Shown: positions 8,007 through 17,965, counted from the stretch's first letter. The stretch is 64,000 bases of DNA from an uncultured bacterium (GCA_937981985.1 CALJNB010000019.1:124001-188000); one strand, 5' to 3'. Notes: generated by a model from the sequence alone, not told the origin. Translations and numbers: made by a program.

Positions 8007-9947
8007 TTGAGTTCAAAGAGCTTTCAACCAGGATTTATCTTCGCAGGAAGATATACCGTTCAGAATGCGGTCGCCGACGGCGGAATGGCACGCGTCTATC
8101 GCGCCTGGGATAAAGCAACTCGGCAAGAGGTCGCAATTAAACGCTTGTATCCGCACTTTGTCGGAAACGATATCGTAAGAAAAAGATTCATTAGTGAAGG
8201 TAGAATCCAGAAAATTTTGGCTCATCCAAATATCGTAACGGTCTTCGAAATAGTCGAAAGACCGATGTTGGCGATTATCATGGAGTTTGTGGAAGGCCTG
8301 ACACTCGATGAATATTTGGAGACGAAAGGATCACTCAGAGAAGCTGAAGTTTTAGATCTTGTCTTACCTATCCTTTCAGCGGTCGGTTTTGCGCATAAGC
8401 GAGGCATCATCCATAGAGATATTAAGCCGAGCAATATTCTCCTCTCCAAGAGTGACAATGGTGCTTTGAGTCTAAAAATTATGGATTTTGGGGTCGCAAA
8501 AATTAAAGGAAAGGGAACGAGTTTAACCGCAACTGGAACTACGGTCGGTACGTTGCATTATATGAGCCCTGAACAGATCGTCGGTTCAAAAAACATAGAT
8601 GGTCGCGCTGATATCTACAGTTTAGGCGTGACTTTGTATAAGCTTGTGACGGGCGAAGTCCCCTTTAACGCGCCTACCGAATTTGCGCTGATGATGGCCC
8701 AAGTCGAAGCCGAGCCGCTTCCACCAAGCCGACTTAAACCCAACATGTCCAGAGATCTTGAAAAAATTATTCTCAAGGCTATGGCTAAAAAAGCAGATGA
8801 TCGTTTTCAAACCATCCGGGAATTTACACATGCGTTAATGCGCGCAAATTTTATAGAAGCCGATACCAACGTAACTACAATTACCGATCGTATCTCTTCA
8901 GAAGTTCTTCAATTTGCGATGGACGCCGATCAAGTTGCTCAAGATAGGACCGGCGAGATAGGATGGAGTGATAACTTCAACACATCGAATCTTAATACTG
9001 GGAGACGACTAAAACAGACGAACAACGATGTCACTGAGACCACCCTTACGATTAGTGACGATGAGCTCCTAGTCATGTCCTCAGGAGATATTGAAATCAT
9101 TGAAGACTATGATGAGACGATCCAATACAACCCGTTGAACACCGAATCTGAATCTGAAACTGTCGCACTTCGAGCTCACGTAAACACAAGCTCAAAAGCG
9201 AAAATAGTTTTCGATCCTGCAGAAAGTCAGGCACGTACGGCTCCTACGATGCCCGAAAACCTATACAACCAAATTCTAGACGAGGCCCAAGCAGACGAAA
9301 CGAACGAAGCCGCCAAAAATAAATCCCGTGACTTTCCCCAAGCCCAAACAAACAAGTCTGGGTCGGGCGATTACCCGCATCAACAAAAACAGTCCGGTTA
9401 CAACCCACGACAATCTGGGCAGTATCAACAGCAACCATCAAGCTACAACCCACAACATCAGTCCGGTTATAACCCACAACAGCAACCAGGTTATAACCCA
9501 CAACAATCTGGACAGTATCAACATCACCCATCCAACTACAACCCACAACAAAAACCAACAGCACAGCAACAAGAGTCGGGATACAATCACTATGGTGCAA
9601 ACAGTCTACCTCCTCAACGGAAGCAAACCGGTTACCAAGACGATTTGGGATCAAATAATTACCAAAATCAACGGCCGCCATCGGCTTCAAACGAAGCAAA
9701 AAAACAGCGGCAACAAAATCTGGGCGCTTATAAAAACAAACCATCGAATAATATTGCTAGACCCTCGGCGCAGAGCCGCCCGGCAGCACAAGTTCGTTCA
9801 AAGGGGATAAAAAATCTTCCAACCGCACCTGTTAAACTAAGGCAAAAAAAGGAAGGCACCAGTATCAAAACGATATTTACCCTTGCCGCTGCTGGCGGAA
9901 TGGTCCTTGCGGCCGTCGGATTTCTAATATTTACTCTTCTCGCTTAA
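8007..9947 (+). CDS. Membrane-anchored Ser/Thr protein kinase with Gln/Asn-rich linker
   Basis: Hanks-type kinase of 646 residues. The kinase domain (about 15-285) has a divergent Gly loop (A-D-G-G-M-A-R-V), ATP-anchoring Lys45, catalytic H-R-D at 136-138 followed by I-K-P-S-N, D-F-G at 160-162 and the S-P-E-Q activation-segment motif. The middle (about 290-440) is acidic and Thr-rich, a plausible autophosphorylation target. Residues about 455-560 are low complexity, with repeated G-Y-N-P-Q-Q units. A single membrane helix sits at the extreme C-terminus (about 622-646). With a cytoplasmic kinase, almost nothing extends outside, so it is tail-anchored. The start is TTG, chosen because the kinase fold begins a few residues later; the ribosome binding site is weak. 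It is followed at 23 bases by the EcsC-like gene. Confidence 0.93.
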   Translation: MSSKSFQPGFIFAGRYTVQNAVADGGMARVYRAWDKATRQEVAIKRLYPHFVGNDIVRKRFISEGRIQKILAHPNIVTVFEIVERPMLAIIMEFVEGLTLDEYLETKGSLREAEVLDLVLPILSAVGFAHKRGIIHRDIKPSNILLSKSDNGALSLKIMDFGVAKIKGKGTSLTATGTTVGTLHYMSPEQIVGSKNIDGRADIYSLGVTLYKLVTGEVPFNAPTEFALMMAQVEAEPLPPSRLKPNMSRDLEKIILKAMAKKADDRFQTIREFTHALMRANFIEADTNVTTITDRISSEVLQFAMDADQVAQDRTGEIGWSDNFNTSNLNTGRRLKQTNNDVTETTLTISDDELLVMSSGDIEIIEDYDETIQYNPLNTESESETVALRAHVNTSSKAKIVFDPAESQARTAPTMPENLYNQILDEAQADETNEAAKNKSRDFPQAQTNKSGSGDYPHQQKQSGYNPRQSGQYQQQPSSYNPQHQSGYNPQQQPGYNPQQSGQYQHHPSNYNPQQKPTAQQQESGYNHYGANSLPPQRKQTGYQDDLGSNNYQNQRPPSASNEAKKQRQQNLGAYKNKPSNNIARPSAQSRPAAQVRSKGIKNLPTAPVKLRQKKEGTSIKTIFTLAAAGGMVLAAVGFLIFTLLA

Positions 9948-9970
9948 TCCTCATTTTACCGAAATTGTAA

Positions 9971-12088
9971 ATGCCTCGCGACGTTCAAAAACAAGCTGAA
10001 GACGCAAAAGAACTCTTTTCGAAACTACCAGTGGCTATTCGAAAACAGTGGATTTTTTTCGATCAGGTAGAACCGGATAAATTTGTATCACAAGTGTTAG
10101 CGCAGGGTGATCTGGTCTCCTCAGAAAAGCGCGATCTTTTCATATCCTATCTCGCTCATCGAATTGGATATCAGTGGTACGCCCGAAAAAGTACCGTCAC
10201 CACCACGCCACTTTGGGATCTGCTTACCAGAGATGGGTTTTCTGTTCTTAGCCGGCACGACAAAACGATTCTTCGTTACGTCGCCGAATCGACGCCAAAA
10301 CATGCCTACACCTTGCACCCCAAAGCTGCTCTAGCCACTCTTGCATTATGGCGATTTGGCAATCGACATGCTCGTGAATCCGCTAAAAAATCTTTAGAAG
10401 AAAAAGGAATCCCGCAAACGCCAAAATTTTTGTACAAACTCGTATCAATCTTGGGTAGCAAAAAACGAGAGGCTGAAGTCGAAGCAGGCCTTTCTCTAAT
10501 TTCTTTGGCGACTCTTCTTCTAAATAGTGGAGACACAGATACAGTGGCGTTGATGGGAGGCTTACGTCTATGCAAAGTGTTTAGTCCCTGGCGCGTCGGT
10601 TCACCGGACGATAATTTGCGAGAGGCGAGTACGATCGCATCCGAAGTCTATCCTTTTGAAAGCAAGGATTGGATCAATGTTATTGCTGATGCCACCCTTG
10701 AAGGAAAGCTTCGATCGTCTTGGATGGAAAAGATTATTCAAGCAGCGATTAGGATATCTATAGCGGATCCAGAACGTGCCGACCGATTACGTGCTTACCA
10801 TAGAGCAAAGCCATACGAGATCAAACGTGAGCACATTGACCAAATATACGCATTTGAACTGAGTCGAATCGGAAAACCTCTTAAACCCAATGCGACCTAC
10901 ACAAAAGCCGAATCGGTAAAAAATCTGACCGATGAGTTTGATCGGTGCGTGGGAATCAATCCTAACCGTGCAATCGCGCTTTTAGAGCGAGTGATTGAGG
11001 AAACGCAGTCGGGCGATATTGAGCGTATTCTATCCGAAACAACCGAACTCGACCCGTTGGGTGAACGCCTATTGCGAGCTTATCTTCGTGTCTTTGCCCT
11101 CGATAGGTACGCCGTCAAATTTGTTAAATCTCATCGAAACGATCCTCGCGTACAAGATATTTCGGCGCAACAATTCGAAAACTATCTGGTGATTTGTGAT
11201 TATGAACATTCGTTTAAGAATACGCTCGTTGATTTAGCAGGACTACAAATTCAACACCTGGATAAAGATACGGCCGCGAAAGTTCGCTACTTCCAAACAA
11301 GCAGAAAAGACCCTAGCCAGATCACAAAATTGCTCGCTCAGTTGACCGGAAAAAGTGATTGGTTTTTCCGAAAAGCCATCGAAGCCGAACCGATAGCCGA
11401 TGGCGTTGAGTTTGTTTTTGAACAGTTTTTGGAACGTGTTTCTGATTTTAATTTTTCCGAGGAGGTAGTCCGAGACCTTAAACATAATCAAATTCAAATC
11501 GATAATTGGGAAGAATTAAGAAATTTACCCATTCGTAATATTGAAGCTGTGATTAAGACCAGTGCAACACCTAGAATTGTGTTGGCAGGAACGGCGGGTA
11601 TTGCGTCCGGTGCCCTTGGGCCAATGAGTTTCGGATTATCGACTATCGTTGATACAACGCTGTTGATGTATATGGCAGCTGAAATTTGCGCGCGATATTG
11701 TTGGTGTTACGGATTCGACCCACGCGAAAACACCGATATTGTCGCTATGATACTAGGCGTGGCATTAAAGGGCGCCAGTATAAGATCGGTTGATAGTCAG
11801 GTTGTCCGCGATGATTTGCGCCGCTTTCTGATCTATCGGTCTGTTGTCCTTGGTGCTATTTCAAATGGAATAGCATTACAAATGATGGCACCTTTTTTAT
11901 CCGCTTTTTTGACCCCCAAAAAGAAGGCAGCGATCAGTGACTTCAATCTCGCACTTCCTTCTCTCAGCGCGGGTCTGGCCATGGCAGTAAATGTTTCTTT
12001 GATTTATGATATTTCCGAATCTGCTAGATGGGTTCTTTCGGACCGATTCTTGGCTCGAAAATATGAACATTGGAACAGTCGTTTTTAG
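9971..12088 (+). CDS. Large helical protein with EcsC-like membrane C-terminus
   Basis: A 705-residue protein with no signal peptide. Residues 1 to about 520 are predicted helical and polar, with repeated Arg/Glu/Leu patterns but no motif I can name. Residues about 535-690 are Gly/Ala-rich and hydrophobic: a G-I-A-S-G-A-L-G-P-M segment, a D-T-T-L-L-M-Y helix, a Y-G-F-D-P-R-E loop and a final A-x-N-V-S-L-I-Y-D helix. That order recalls the EcsC family (named from Bacillus ecsC), whose function is poorly known. The assignment is tentative. It follows the kinase gene by 23 bases and precedes the phosphoesterase by 9, so the three are probably cotranscribed. It ends in TAG in the same frame as the next gene. 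Confidence 0.6.
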   Translation: MPRDVQKQAEDAKELFSKLPVAIRKQWIFFDQVEPDKFVSQVLAQGDLVSSEKRDLFISYLAHRIGYQWYARKSTVTTTPLWDLLTRDGFSVLSRHDKTILRYVAESTPKHAYTLHPKAALATLALWRFGNRHARESAKKSLEEKGIPQTPKFLYKLVSILGSKKREAEVEAGLSLISLATLLLNSGDTDTVALMGGLRLCKVFSPWRVGSPDDNLREASTIASEVYPFESKDWINVIADATLEGKLRSSWMEKIIQAAIRISIADPERADRLRAYHRAKPYEIKREHIDQIYAFELSRIGKPLKPNATYTKAESVKNLTDEFDRCVGINPNRAIALLERVIEETQSGDIERILSETTELDPLGERLLRAYLRVFALDRYAVKFVKSHRNDPRVQDISAQQFENYLVICDYEHSFKNTLVDLAGLQIQHLDKDTAAKVRYFQTSRKDPSQITKLLAQLTGKSDWFFRKAIEAEPIADGVEFVFEQFLERVSDFNFSEEVVRDLKHNQIQIDNWEELRNLPIRNIEAVIKTSATPRIVLAGTAGIASGALGPMSFGLSTIVDTTLLMYMAAEICARYCWCYGFDPRENTDIVAMILGVALKGASIRSVDSQVVRDDLRRFLIYRSVVLGAISNGIALQMMAPFLSAFLTPKKKAAISDFNLALPSLSAGLAMAVNVSLIYDISESARWVLSDRFLARKYEHWNSRF

Positions 12089-12097
12089 GGTATTAAG

Positions 12098-13120
12098 ATG
12101 AGCTACATTCACGATTCAAACGACAGTGCTCTGGACGCTATATATAGATGGAAGGGTTCGACAGACAAAAAGCGTGGTCAAGATTTGGCGCGTCCCGAAA
12201 AGACCAAATATCGACTCGCCCAGATTACGGACATGCATATTCCCGGTGAAATAGAATTGTTGCATCGCCTGCGAGACTTAATGGCGCCCGAGGCATCATT
12301 GGGGAATATAGCCCACATACTTTCGGCAATAAGTAATGAACTCAGCCATCGTTACCGGTCAGCCCGACAATTTTATTCGAATATTCTGAAAAAAGCGTTA
12401 ATGGGTTTCCATTACCTGGATGTCGATCATGTCATCGTCACCGGTGATGTTGCACATTGCGGTCTACCCCCTGAATTTCTCGAAATGAAAGGCGTTTTAC
12501 AAAAGACGGGGTGGTGGGATTCTGATCGACTCACCGTCGTTCCAGGAAATCATGACCGTTTCAATCTCTATGAACGCTTCCCTGGCGCACCGATGGAAAA
12601 TTTTTTTGACGTCGTTACCTCTCGAAATCCTAGAGTTAAAAAACTTCCCGAGGGGATCGCTCTTCTTGAATTTGATTCCAATAATGATCGCGAAGAAGAC
12701 CGACATTTTGCAGAACAATGGCTGCCCAATTCAATAGGACGCTTTTATGATGAAGAAATTGATTGGGTCGCGAAACAACAATCTGAACTCAAAGGTATGC
12801 GTATTCTGACCGTTCTTCATCATCATGTTTCAGACGATTGGTATGGACTGGATCCGGAACAAATTGGAGGATTTATGCGGCCCGTTGATCGGGGGGCAGA
12901 CTTGCTAGAAAACGTCCGACTTATCGACCCCTACGCTCCGATTCTTCACGGCCATAAACATCAATGTATGCCCATAGATTATCGTCTTGGAACCCAACCC
13001 GTTTCTTGTCCTGGAGGCTTTGCCGATACCCTAATGGTAACCCTGATTGATGTGGATTTAAACGATGAGATAAGTCTTACCCACGCCCAACTTCGCGCAA
13101 CGCCTCGCTCTTTTACTTAA
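12098..13120 (+). CDS. Calcineurin-like metallophosphoesterase
   Basis: A 340-residue cytoplasmic protein carrying the full set of metallophosphoesterase motifs: D45-x-H47 (T-D-M-H), G-D near 116-117, G-N-H-D at 150-153, a lone H-H-H near 240 and G-H-K-H near 284. These residues bind a two-metal centre and hydrolyse phosphomonoesters or diesters. The order and spacing resemble the CpdA/Icc-like class, which includes cyclic-nucleotide phosphodiesterases, but the substrate cannot be read from the sequence. Third gene of the kinase/EcsC-like run, 9 bases after the previous stop. Its last 4 bases overlap the end of the convergent sigma factor gene. A link to the second-messenger-binding phosphatase at 56.8 kb is only speculation. 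Confidence 0.88.
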   Translation: MSYIHDSNDSALDAIYRWKGSTDKKRGQDLARPEKTKYRLAQITDMHIPGEIELLHRLRDLMAPEASLGNIAHILSAISNELSHRYRSARQFYSNILKKALMGFHYLDVDHVIVTGDVAHCGLPPEFLEMKGVLQKTGWWDSDRLTVVPGNHDRFNLYERFPGAPMENFFDVVTSRNPRVKKLPEGIALLEFDSNNDREEDRHFAEQWLPNSIGRFYDEEIDWVAKQQSELKGMRILTVLHHHVSDDWYGLDPEQIGGFMRPVDRGADLLENVRLIDPYAPILHGHKHQCMPIDYRLGTQPVSCPGGFADTLMVTLIDVDLNDEISLTHAQLRATPRSFT

Positions 13121-13848
13121 AGCGCGCTCTGGACACCAAATCGATTAAGTTGGAAATATAGTTTTTTCAAAGCGCGTTTATGAACCCGAGAAATCCATGA
13201 TTTAGAACATCCATAAGATTCACCTATGGAATCCATACGTTCATTCTCAAAATGAAAACGAATCACAATATCGCGTTCATCGTCGTCTAACATATCAAGC
13301 GCTTGCAGAAGTATTAACCGTGTCTGATTCTTTTCAATGCGCTGATGTTGTTCTGGGCGTTCAGCTTTGTCGTACACCGCTTCTAAGTCTTCCTGTTCCA
13401 TTAAAACGACTACCGTTGCGTTGGTTACCACGTCTGCGACGCGCGATACGGCATCGCTAAACGTTTTTGCGGGTCCGGCACCGGCACGTTCTTCAGCCTC
13501 TGTCTCAAGTACCTGATCCACGCCTGCCATCTTCGCCGCTTTCTTTTTTCGTTCTCTGGGAATCCAACCCTCTTTTCGGCATCCATCAAGAATGGCACCA
13601 CGTACACGATAATAAGCGTAGGTCGTGAAGTTACTTTTAGAAGAGGCATCGAATCGAGAATGGGCTTCTAAAAGCCCTAACATTCCATAGGACTCTAAGT
13701 CTTCCACACCAATTCTCATAGCAAGCGAACGGTGAATTTTATTAACAATATTATAAACGAAATTCTTGAACTGTTCGACGACTTCGGCCGGCGTGAGCGC
13801 CACAATCTGAGCGCTCGTTAAAGTTGTTTTTTTGGATGCTTCAGTCAC
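13117..13848 (-). CDS. RNA polymerase sigma factor, FliA/WhiG-like
   Basis: A 243-residue sigma-70 family protein. Region 2 (about 25-105) contains the core-binding and -10 recognition segment, with Y-A-Y-Y-R-V-R-G-A-I-L-D followed by the W-I-P-R-E-R motif typical of FliA/WhiG/SigD-class factors. The middle part is longer and more acidic than in FliA. Region 4 (about 185-240) has a helix-turn-helix ending S-K-S-W-I-S-R-V-H-K-R, which binds the -35 element. Such factors direct flagellar or developmental regulons; no flagellar genes are nearby, so the regulon is unknown. The start is GTG with a poor ribosome binding site. It lies upstream of the broken CotH gene on the same strand. Confidence 0.88.
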   Translation of the reverse strand: MTEASKKTTLTSAQIVALTPAEVVEQFKNFVYNIVNKIHRSLAMRIGVEDLESYGMLGLLEAHSRFDASSKSNFTTYAYYRVRGAILDGCRKEGWIPRERKKKAAKMAGVDQVLETEAEERAGAGPAKTFSDAVSRVADVVTNATVVVLMEQEDLEAVYDKAERPEQHQRIEKNQTRLILLQALDMLDDDERDIVIRFHFENERMDSIGESYGCSKSWISRVHKRALKKLYFQLNRFGVQSAL

Positions 13849-13968
13849 GTTATAGTATTTTTTTGAGGATAAGCAACGATAGTCGAAGGTGACAAATACG
13901 CAACGAAAAATCTACGCCCCGCTTATTGCTGACAACCCTAAACTATGAAATCTGTCGTTGGAGCAAGA

Positions 13969-15501
13969 TCACAAATTGTTAAAATAAGTGTCTAAATAGG
14001 CATGCCTCCGTACAATCCAACCTTTAATGAAGTCAATCTCTTCATCACTATAATTTTGCGGAAGGGTGGAATCCAACGCTTCACGTTCATAGACCCCATT
14101 TTCTTTAAGATAACTATACGAAGATTGAAATCGGTTTTGGATCTCTGATGTACTCAGCACGTCATTTTTCAACGCGTTCTAACGACGACTAAGCTCGGTT
14201 TTAAAAGCATCGTTTTCCAATAATCGACTATAGAGCCCATTGGATAAAATACGATCGCTAACATTAGTTCGTTCTCCTCTCCAGTCATTTCCGAAGGTTC
14301 CGTCCAGATCCCACGGGACAAAGAAGTAAGGAGAGTTGGAATCATAACGTGCCGTATATATATTCTTCCCGCGGTTATCGGTTGCGTAAACGATGTTCAA
14401 AAAAATAAAATAGTCGACCATATTTTCGAGATCGACTTTCTCTAAAATGGATTCATTAAATGTATTGCGGTTAGAACGAATCGTAAAATCAACGAAGCGA
14501 TGTAAGTTGGTCCAATCTAGCTCTCCGATTTCATCAGGATACTTCGCCTCGTAGCCACTCCATTTGTCTCTGGAATTTGAAAAGTTTTCAAGACCATCGA
14601 AGGTCACACCGTCGCCCCAAGAAGTTCCTTTATATAGTTCGCCTTTTAACATCGAACCCTCTAGTCTTTTTAAGCCGAGTTGTTTTCGATCTATTTTTTC
14701 GCTCAAGAAGTAGATGCCTCGGTAGTGTCCATTTAGGAAGAGCTCACTAAAAACGGTGTCGATTCCTAGCTTACTCTTTGGCTCAGCTTGTCCGTAAGGA
14801 TGGCGAACTATTTCTAGCCAAAGCGCATGACTTATCACGTCACGGACACGAACCGGCTCGTTCCATAACCCGTCTAGAATCCAATCATCATCGATGCGTA
14901 ATCCTAAAACACTCTCGCTCACTTTTTCATCACCCTGAGCGTCTTCCCAAAGTTCAACGCTAAAAGATTGCTTCGGAAAGGTTTGGGAAAACCCACCGCG
15001 AACTTCGATTCCCATGAGATATTCGACAAGAGGTTTTCCTGGCTCAAATATTTTAATACTACCGCCCACTTTGGGGTCATCTAGGATTTCTTTACCGTCG
15101 GTATTTAAAGCGATTATCGGGAGTTCGGTCCGCTAAAACACGTACGATTTCCCTTTGAAAGTCACCGGATAAGCTTTCCCATTTTTTAAAGAGGTATTTT
15201 CATTCACAAACGAAATCTTTTCGCCGCCGATGTTTAGACCAAGCTCAGGAAAGGCTGCGCTTCCATTGAATAGAATTAGTGCAAGGGTTTCATCAACGAA
15301 GGAAGCTGCTTCAATATCGCTGACAACAATAGGCTCAACCAGAGCATCGGTAGTATCTTGGATTGTACCGTCAACGTCGTCTTTGTTCACCGTCAAAGTA
15401 TCAGACATGGCTTCATCGACAGGACTTTCAGCGGTTTCCTTTGGACACCCAAAGCAAAATAATATCGCTACAAGAATGAAAGCGTTTTTAGAAACGGCCA
15501 C
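13969..15501 (-). pseudogene. CotH-family lipoprotein gene interrupted by two in-frame UAG codons
   Basis: One continuous reading frame, broken only by TAG at 15133-15135 and TAG at 14179-14181, and ending in TGA at 13969-13971. Piece 1, from GTG at 15501 behind an AGGA site, encodes a lipoprotein signal (F-C-F-G-C) and an N-terminal beta region. Piece 2 has the CotH core: L-P-I-I-A-L then D-D-P-K, R-G-I-Y-F-L-S-E-K-I, and V-P-W-D-L-D-G-T-F-G. Piece 3 supplies the C-terminal helices. CotH proteins are atypical kinases, first known from Bacillus spore coats and common as lipoproteins in other phyla. At the second stop the context S-R-R-stop-N-A-L fits a lost Trp (TGG to TAG). TAG terminates several other genes here, so a recently inactivated gene or sequencing errors are the simplest explanations; amber suppression is the alternative. 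Confidence 0.8.
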
Positions 15502-15655
15502 GTTATTTCCTAAGTCTAGAACTTCTTTTTTGGACAGGATAACATAACTTCTTATCCAAATGAAAAACACCCAAACTGAAATTGTTTTTTTATCGCGCGT
15601 AAATGAGGAGTAATACGACTCTTAAACCCCGCATCGTCAGTTAACTCAGGAAAGA

Positions 15656-17965
15656 TTAAGGTCGCGTACACGTCGACAAGGGTTTATTACCTTGTCCGTT
15701 AGGTAAAGGAACTGCAACCCGAATTGCACACGAGGTTAAAGGATTCCCACCCGCCGAACTACAATCAGACACACCGTCGCACAAATTAGTACAAAGCCGC
15801 TGTTGGACTGCGCAGAACTTTCCGCTCGTACAATTTGGCTGACCGCGAGGACATTCACACGTTTGTCCATTTGAACAATTTGCATTCGTAGTACAGGCGG
15901 TTTGTGAAAAATCTATCGTGGGGAGGCAAAGACCGGTTTGACAATCAGAACCGGACGTGCAATTGGCTCCAAGTTCAGCGCCATTAGCATCTGCAGTCTG
16001 ACACACGAAATCTATATCGTTAGAAAGTGTATCGGCGTTAAGGGTGCAAATCTGTCCGGCACCGCAATCATCGTTATCAGTACAAGTACTATTACAAAAG
16101 CCGACACCTCCATAAGTCGTACAACCGAGCCCGTTTGAACAGTCGCCATCATCACTGCAGACAACAGAACAGGTATCGGAAATTCCGATCAGACAAATAT
16201 TTTCTTGGCAATCACCGAGAGCTGAACATTGAGATCCCATCGGAGCACCGTTTGTATTTGGAAACGCACAGAAGGGTTCAAGACCTCCATTCCCATCACC
16301 ACGTACAGAGCAAACACGCGCGCCTGTACACTCACTTGAATTCGTACATGCTTCATCCGCCGCAGGCACCTGACACAAAGATACGCTATCGTTGATGGTG
16401 CCGATTTTCACATTTTCAACGCCGCATAGTTGAGTGGCGCGACATTGAGAGGAATCAGTACAAGGAGCGCTACAAAACCCCTCAGAACAAAGGCCATTTG
16501 CACAATCATCGTTCGATTGACACGCAGTCCCTGCTGCATCGCCTTTGGAAGGAATACAAATGGTTTCGATCGCGGTTCCGGCAGTGTTTTCAACATAGCT
16601 ACAATTTGTACCAGCGGCACAATCACTCTGCGAATCGCACGACGTTGGAGGTGCAAGCTGACACATTTGTGCCCTTGAACCATCTCGAAAGGTAAATGGC
16701 TGACACGTATATCCGGTAAGGTTGCAATCACTATCGTCGTTACATACTTCAGAACAAAAATCAGCCAAACGTGAAGTAAGACAGTAATTAGAAGCGCACT
16801 CCAACGGAATAGAACATTGCTGGCCTAAACTGCCTCCACCCACGTTTGGAACTTTACAAAAAATATCGGTTTGGACTGTCTCTTCTCGAACGAAACACGT
16901 TTCGTTAATTCGACATTTCGAGTTATCGTCACACGATAGCGGAGGCGTGCAAATTTGAACCGAGCGTGTATCCCCGTTTAGGGTTTGGACATTCACAAGA
17001 TTACAAGTCGCATCATCGGCATCACAATCATCGTTACCTTGACAAGGACCTGCGCAAATATCGTTTACGCATAGGTTGCTGTCGCAATCGAGATCTGTTG
17101 AACAAGATTCGCCAGAATTTTTTCCATTTTGATTAGGGCTGCCACATGTAAAGCCAACATAGATCTCAGTTTTCGTGGCAACACATCGTTTGGGATTCGC
17201 ACAATCTTTATTCGTTAAACATTGTGAAGGCGGACGGTCAGAGCAGATATTAACGGCGGTAAGTCCACCATTGGTCATTACCGTTTTCGACACGCAAATA
17301 CGGCTCCCGTCGTCAGAACAATCGGTGGGACGTTGACATAGTTCAGCACACACATCGCTAAAGCATAAGTTGGTTGCACACTCGAGGTTGTCTTCGCACG
17401 CTTCACCAACCGCTGCCCCTGAACCAGGCTGACACTCGAACTTAGCGTTCGTACCTAGGAGGCAAACCAATCCATCCGGGCAGTCTGTTGTAGATAAACA
17501 TCGTTTTGCTTCTGGTTTGCAAATGAACATCTCAATGTCACCGTTTGAGGTAATGAAATCTTCGGATGCACACGTAAATCCGACACCACAATCGTCGTTA
17601 CAAAGATCTGCGCACATCTCGTTTACGCAAACGCCTGAAGAACACTCATCTCCTGTTTCGCAGGCAACTCCGTTCTGAGCCCCGTTCTTTTCTTCGCAAA
17701 AAGAACCCATCGCAGCGGGCATGAATTTACAGTTTTCATCATCGTTGCAATCCGCCTTCGTTTTACACGATCTTGCAACCGGCATTTCGATCTCGATCTC
17801 TTCTTCGTTGGTGTCGATAACGATCTCAACATTCGGTTCGGCCGGCTTTTTTTCTTCGTCAATTACGTCAACGAAGTTATCGCTAGGGTCGCCTTCGGAT
17901 ATCGGTGGATCGGTGGCTTCACAAGAAGCAAAAAGAAAGAGAAAAATTATTCCGATATACTTCAT
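15656..17965 (-). CDS. Cys-rich repeat lipoprotein
   Basis: A 769-residue protein read from an ATG preceded by AGGA; an in-frame ATG 8 codons earlier has no such site. The signal peptide ends in lipobox F-A-S-C (Cys near residue 15). An acidic linker follows. The rest is about nine copies of a 70-85 residue Cys-rich module, each with C-x-x-x-x-D-C, a G-x-x-G-x-x-C segment and C-x-x-x-C pairs, with the spacing of Dickkopf-like or disintegrin-like disulfide knots. No enzyme domain is visible. The arrays suggest a disulfide-stabilised cell-surface stalk or adhesin (inference). The neighbouring gene on the same strand is insulated from it by a strong terminator at 18.0 kb. Confidence 0.8.
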   Translation of the reverse strand: MKYIGIIFLFLFASCEATDPPISEGDPSDNFVDVIDEEKKPAEPNVEIVIDTNEEEIEIEMPVARSCKTKADCNDDENCKFMPAAMGSFCEEKNGAQNGVACETGDECSSGVCVNEMCADLCNDDCGVGFTCASEDFITSNGDIEMFICKPEAKRCLSTTDCPDGLVCLLGTNAKFECQPGSGAAVGEACEDNLECATNLCFSDVCAELCQRPTDCSDDGSRICVSKTVMTNGGLTAVNICSDRPPSQCLTNKDCANPKRCVATKTEIYVGFTCGSPNQNGKNSGESCSTDLDCDSNLCVNDICAGPCQGNDDCDADDATCNLVNVQTLNGDTRSVQICTPPLSCDDNSKCRINETCFVREETVQTDIFCKVPNVGGGSLGQQCSIPLECASNYCLTSRLADFCSEVCNDDSDCNLTGYTCQPFTFRDGSRAQMCQLAPPTSCDSQSDCAAGTNCSYVENTAGTAIETICIPSKGDAAGTACQSNDDCANGLCSEGFCSAPCTDSSQCRATQLCGVENVKIGTINDSVSLCQVPAADEACTNSSECTGARVCSVRGDGNGGLEPFCAFPNTNGAPMGSQCSALGDCQENICLIGISDTCSVVCSDDGDCSNGLGCTTYGGVGFCNSTCTDNDDCGAGQICTLNADTLSNDIDFVCQTADANGAELGANCTSGSDCQTGLCLPTIDFSQTACTTNANCSNGQTCECPRGQPNCTSGKFCAVQQRLCTNLCDGVSDCSSAGGNPLTSCAIRVAVPLPNGQGNKPLSTCTRP

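Noticed and set aside
9244-9810. Two open frames of 160-166 codons overlapping the kinase linker
   Set aside because: They are the other reading frames of the repetitive Gln/Asn-rich linker, and their low-complexity translation mirrors the repeats.
13969-15501. Pyrrolysine-type recoding of the CotH gene
   Set aside because: No PylS, PylBCD or pylT gene is seen, and TAG is a normal terminal stop in several genes of the window. Kept only as a hypothesis under the CotH finding.
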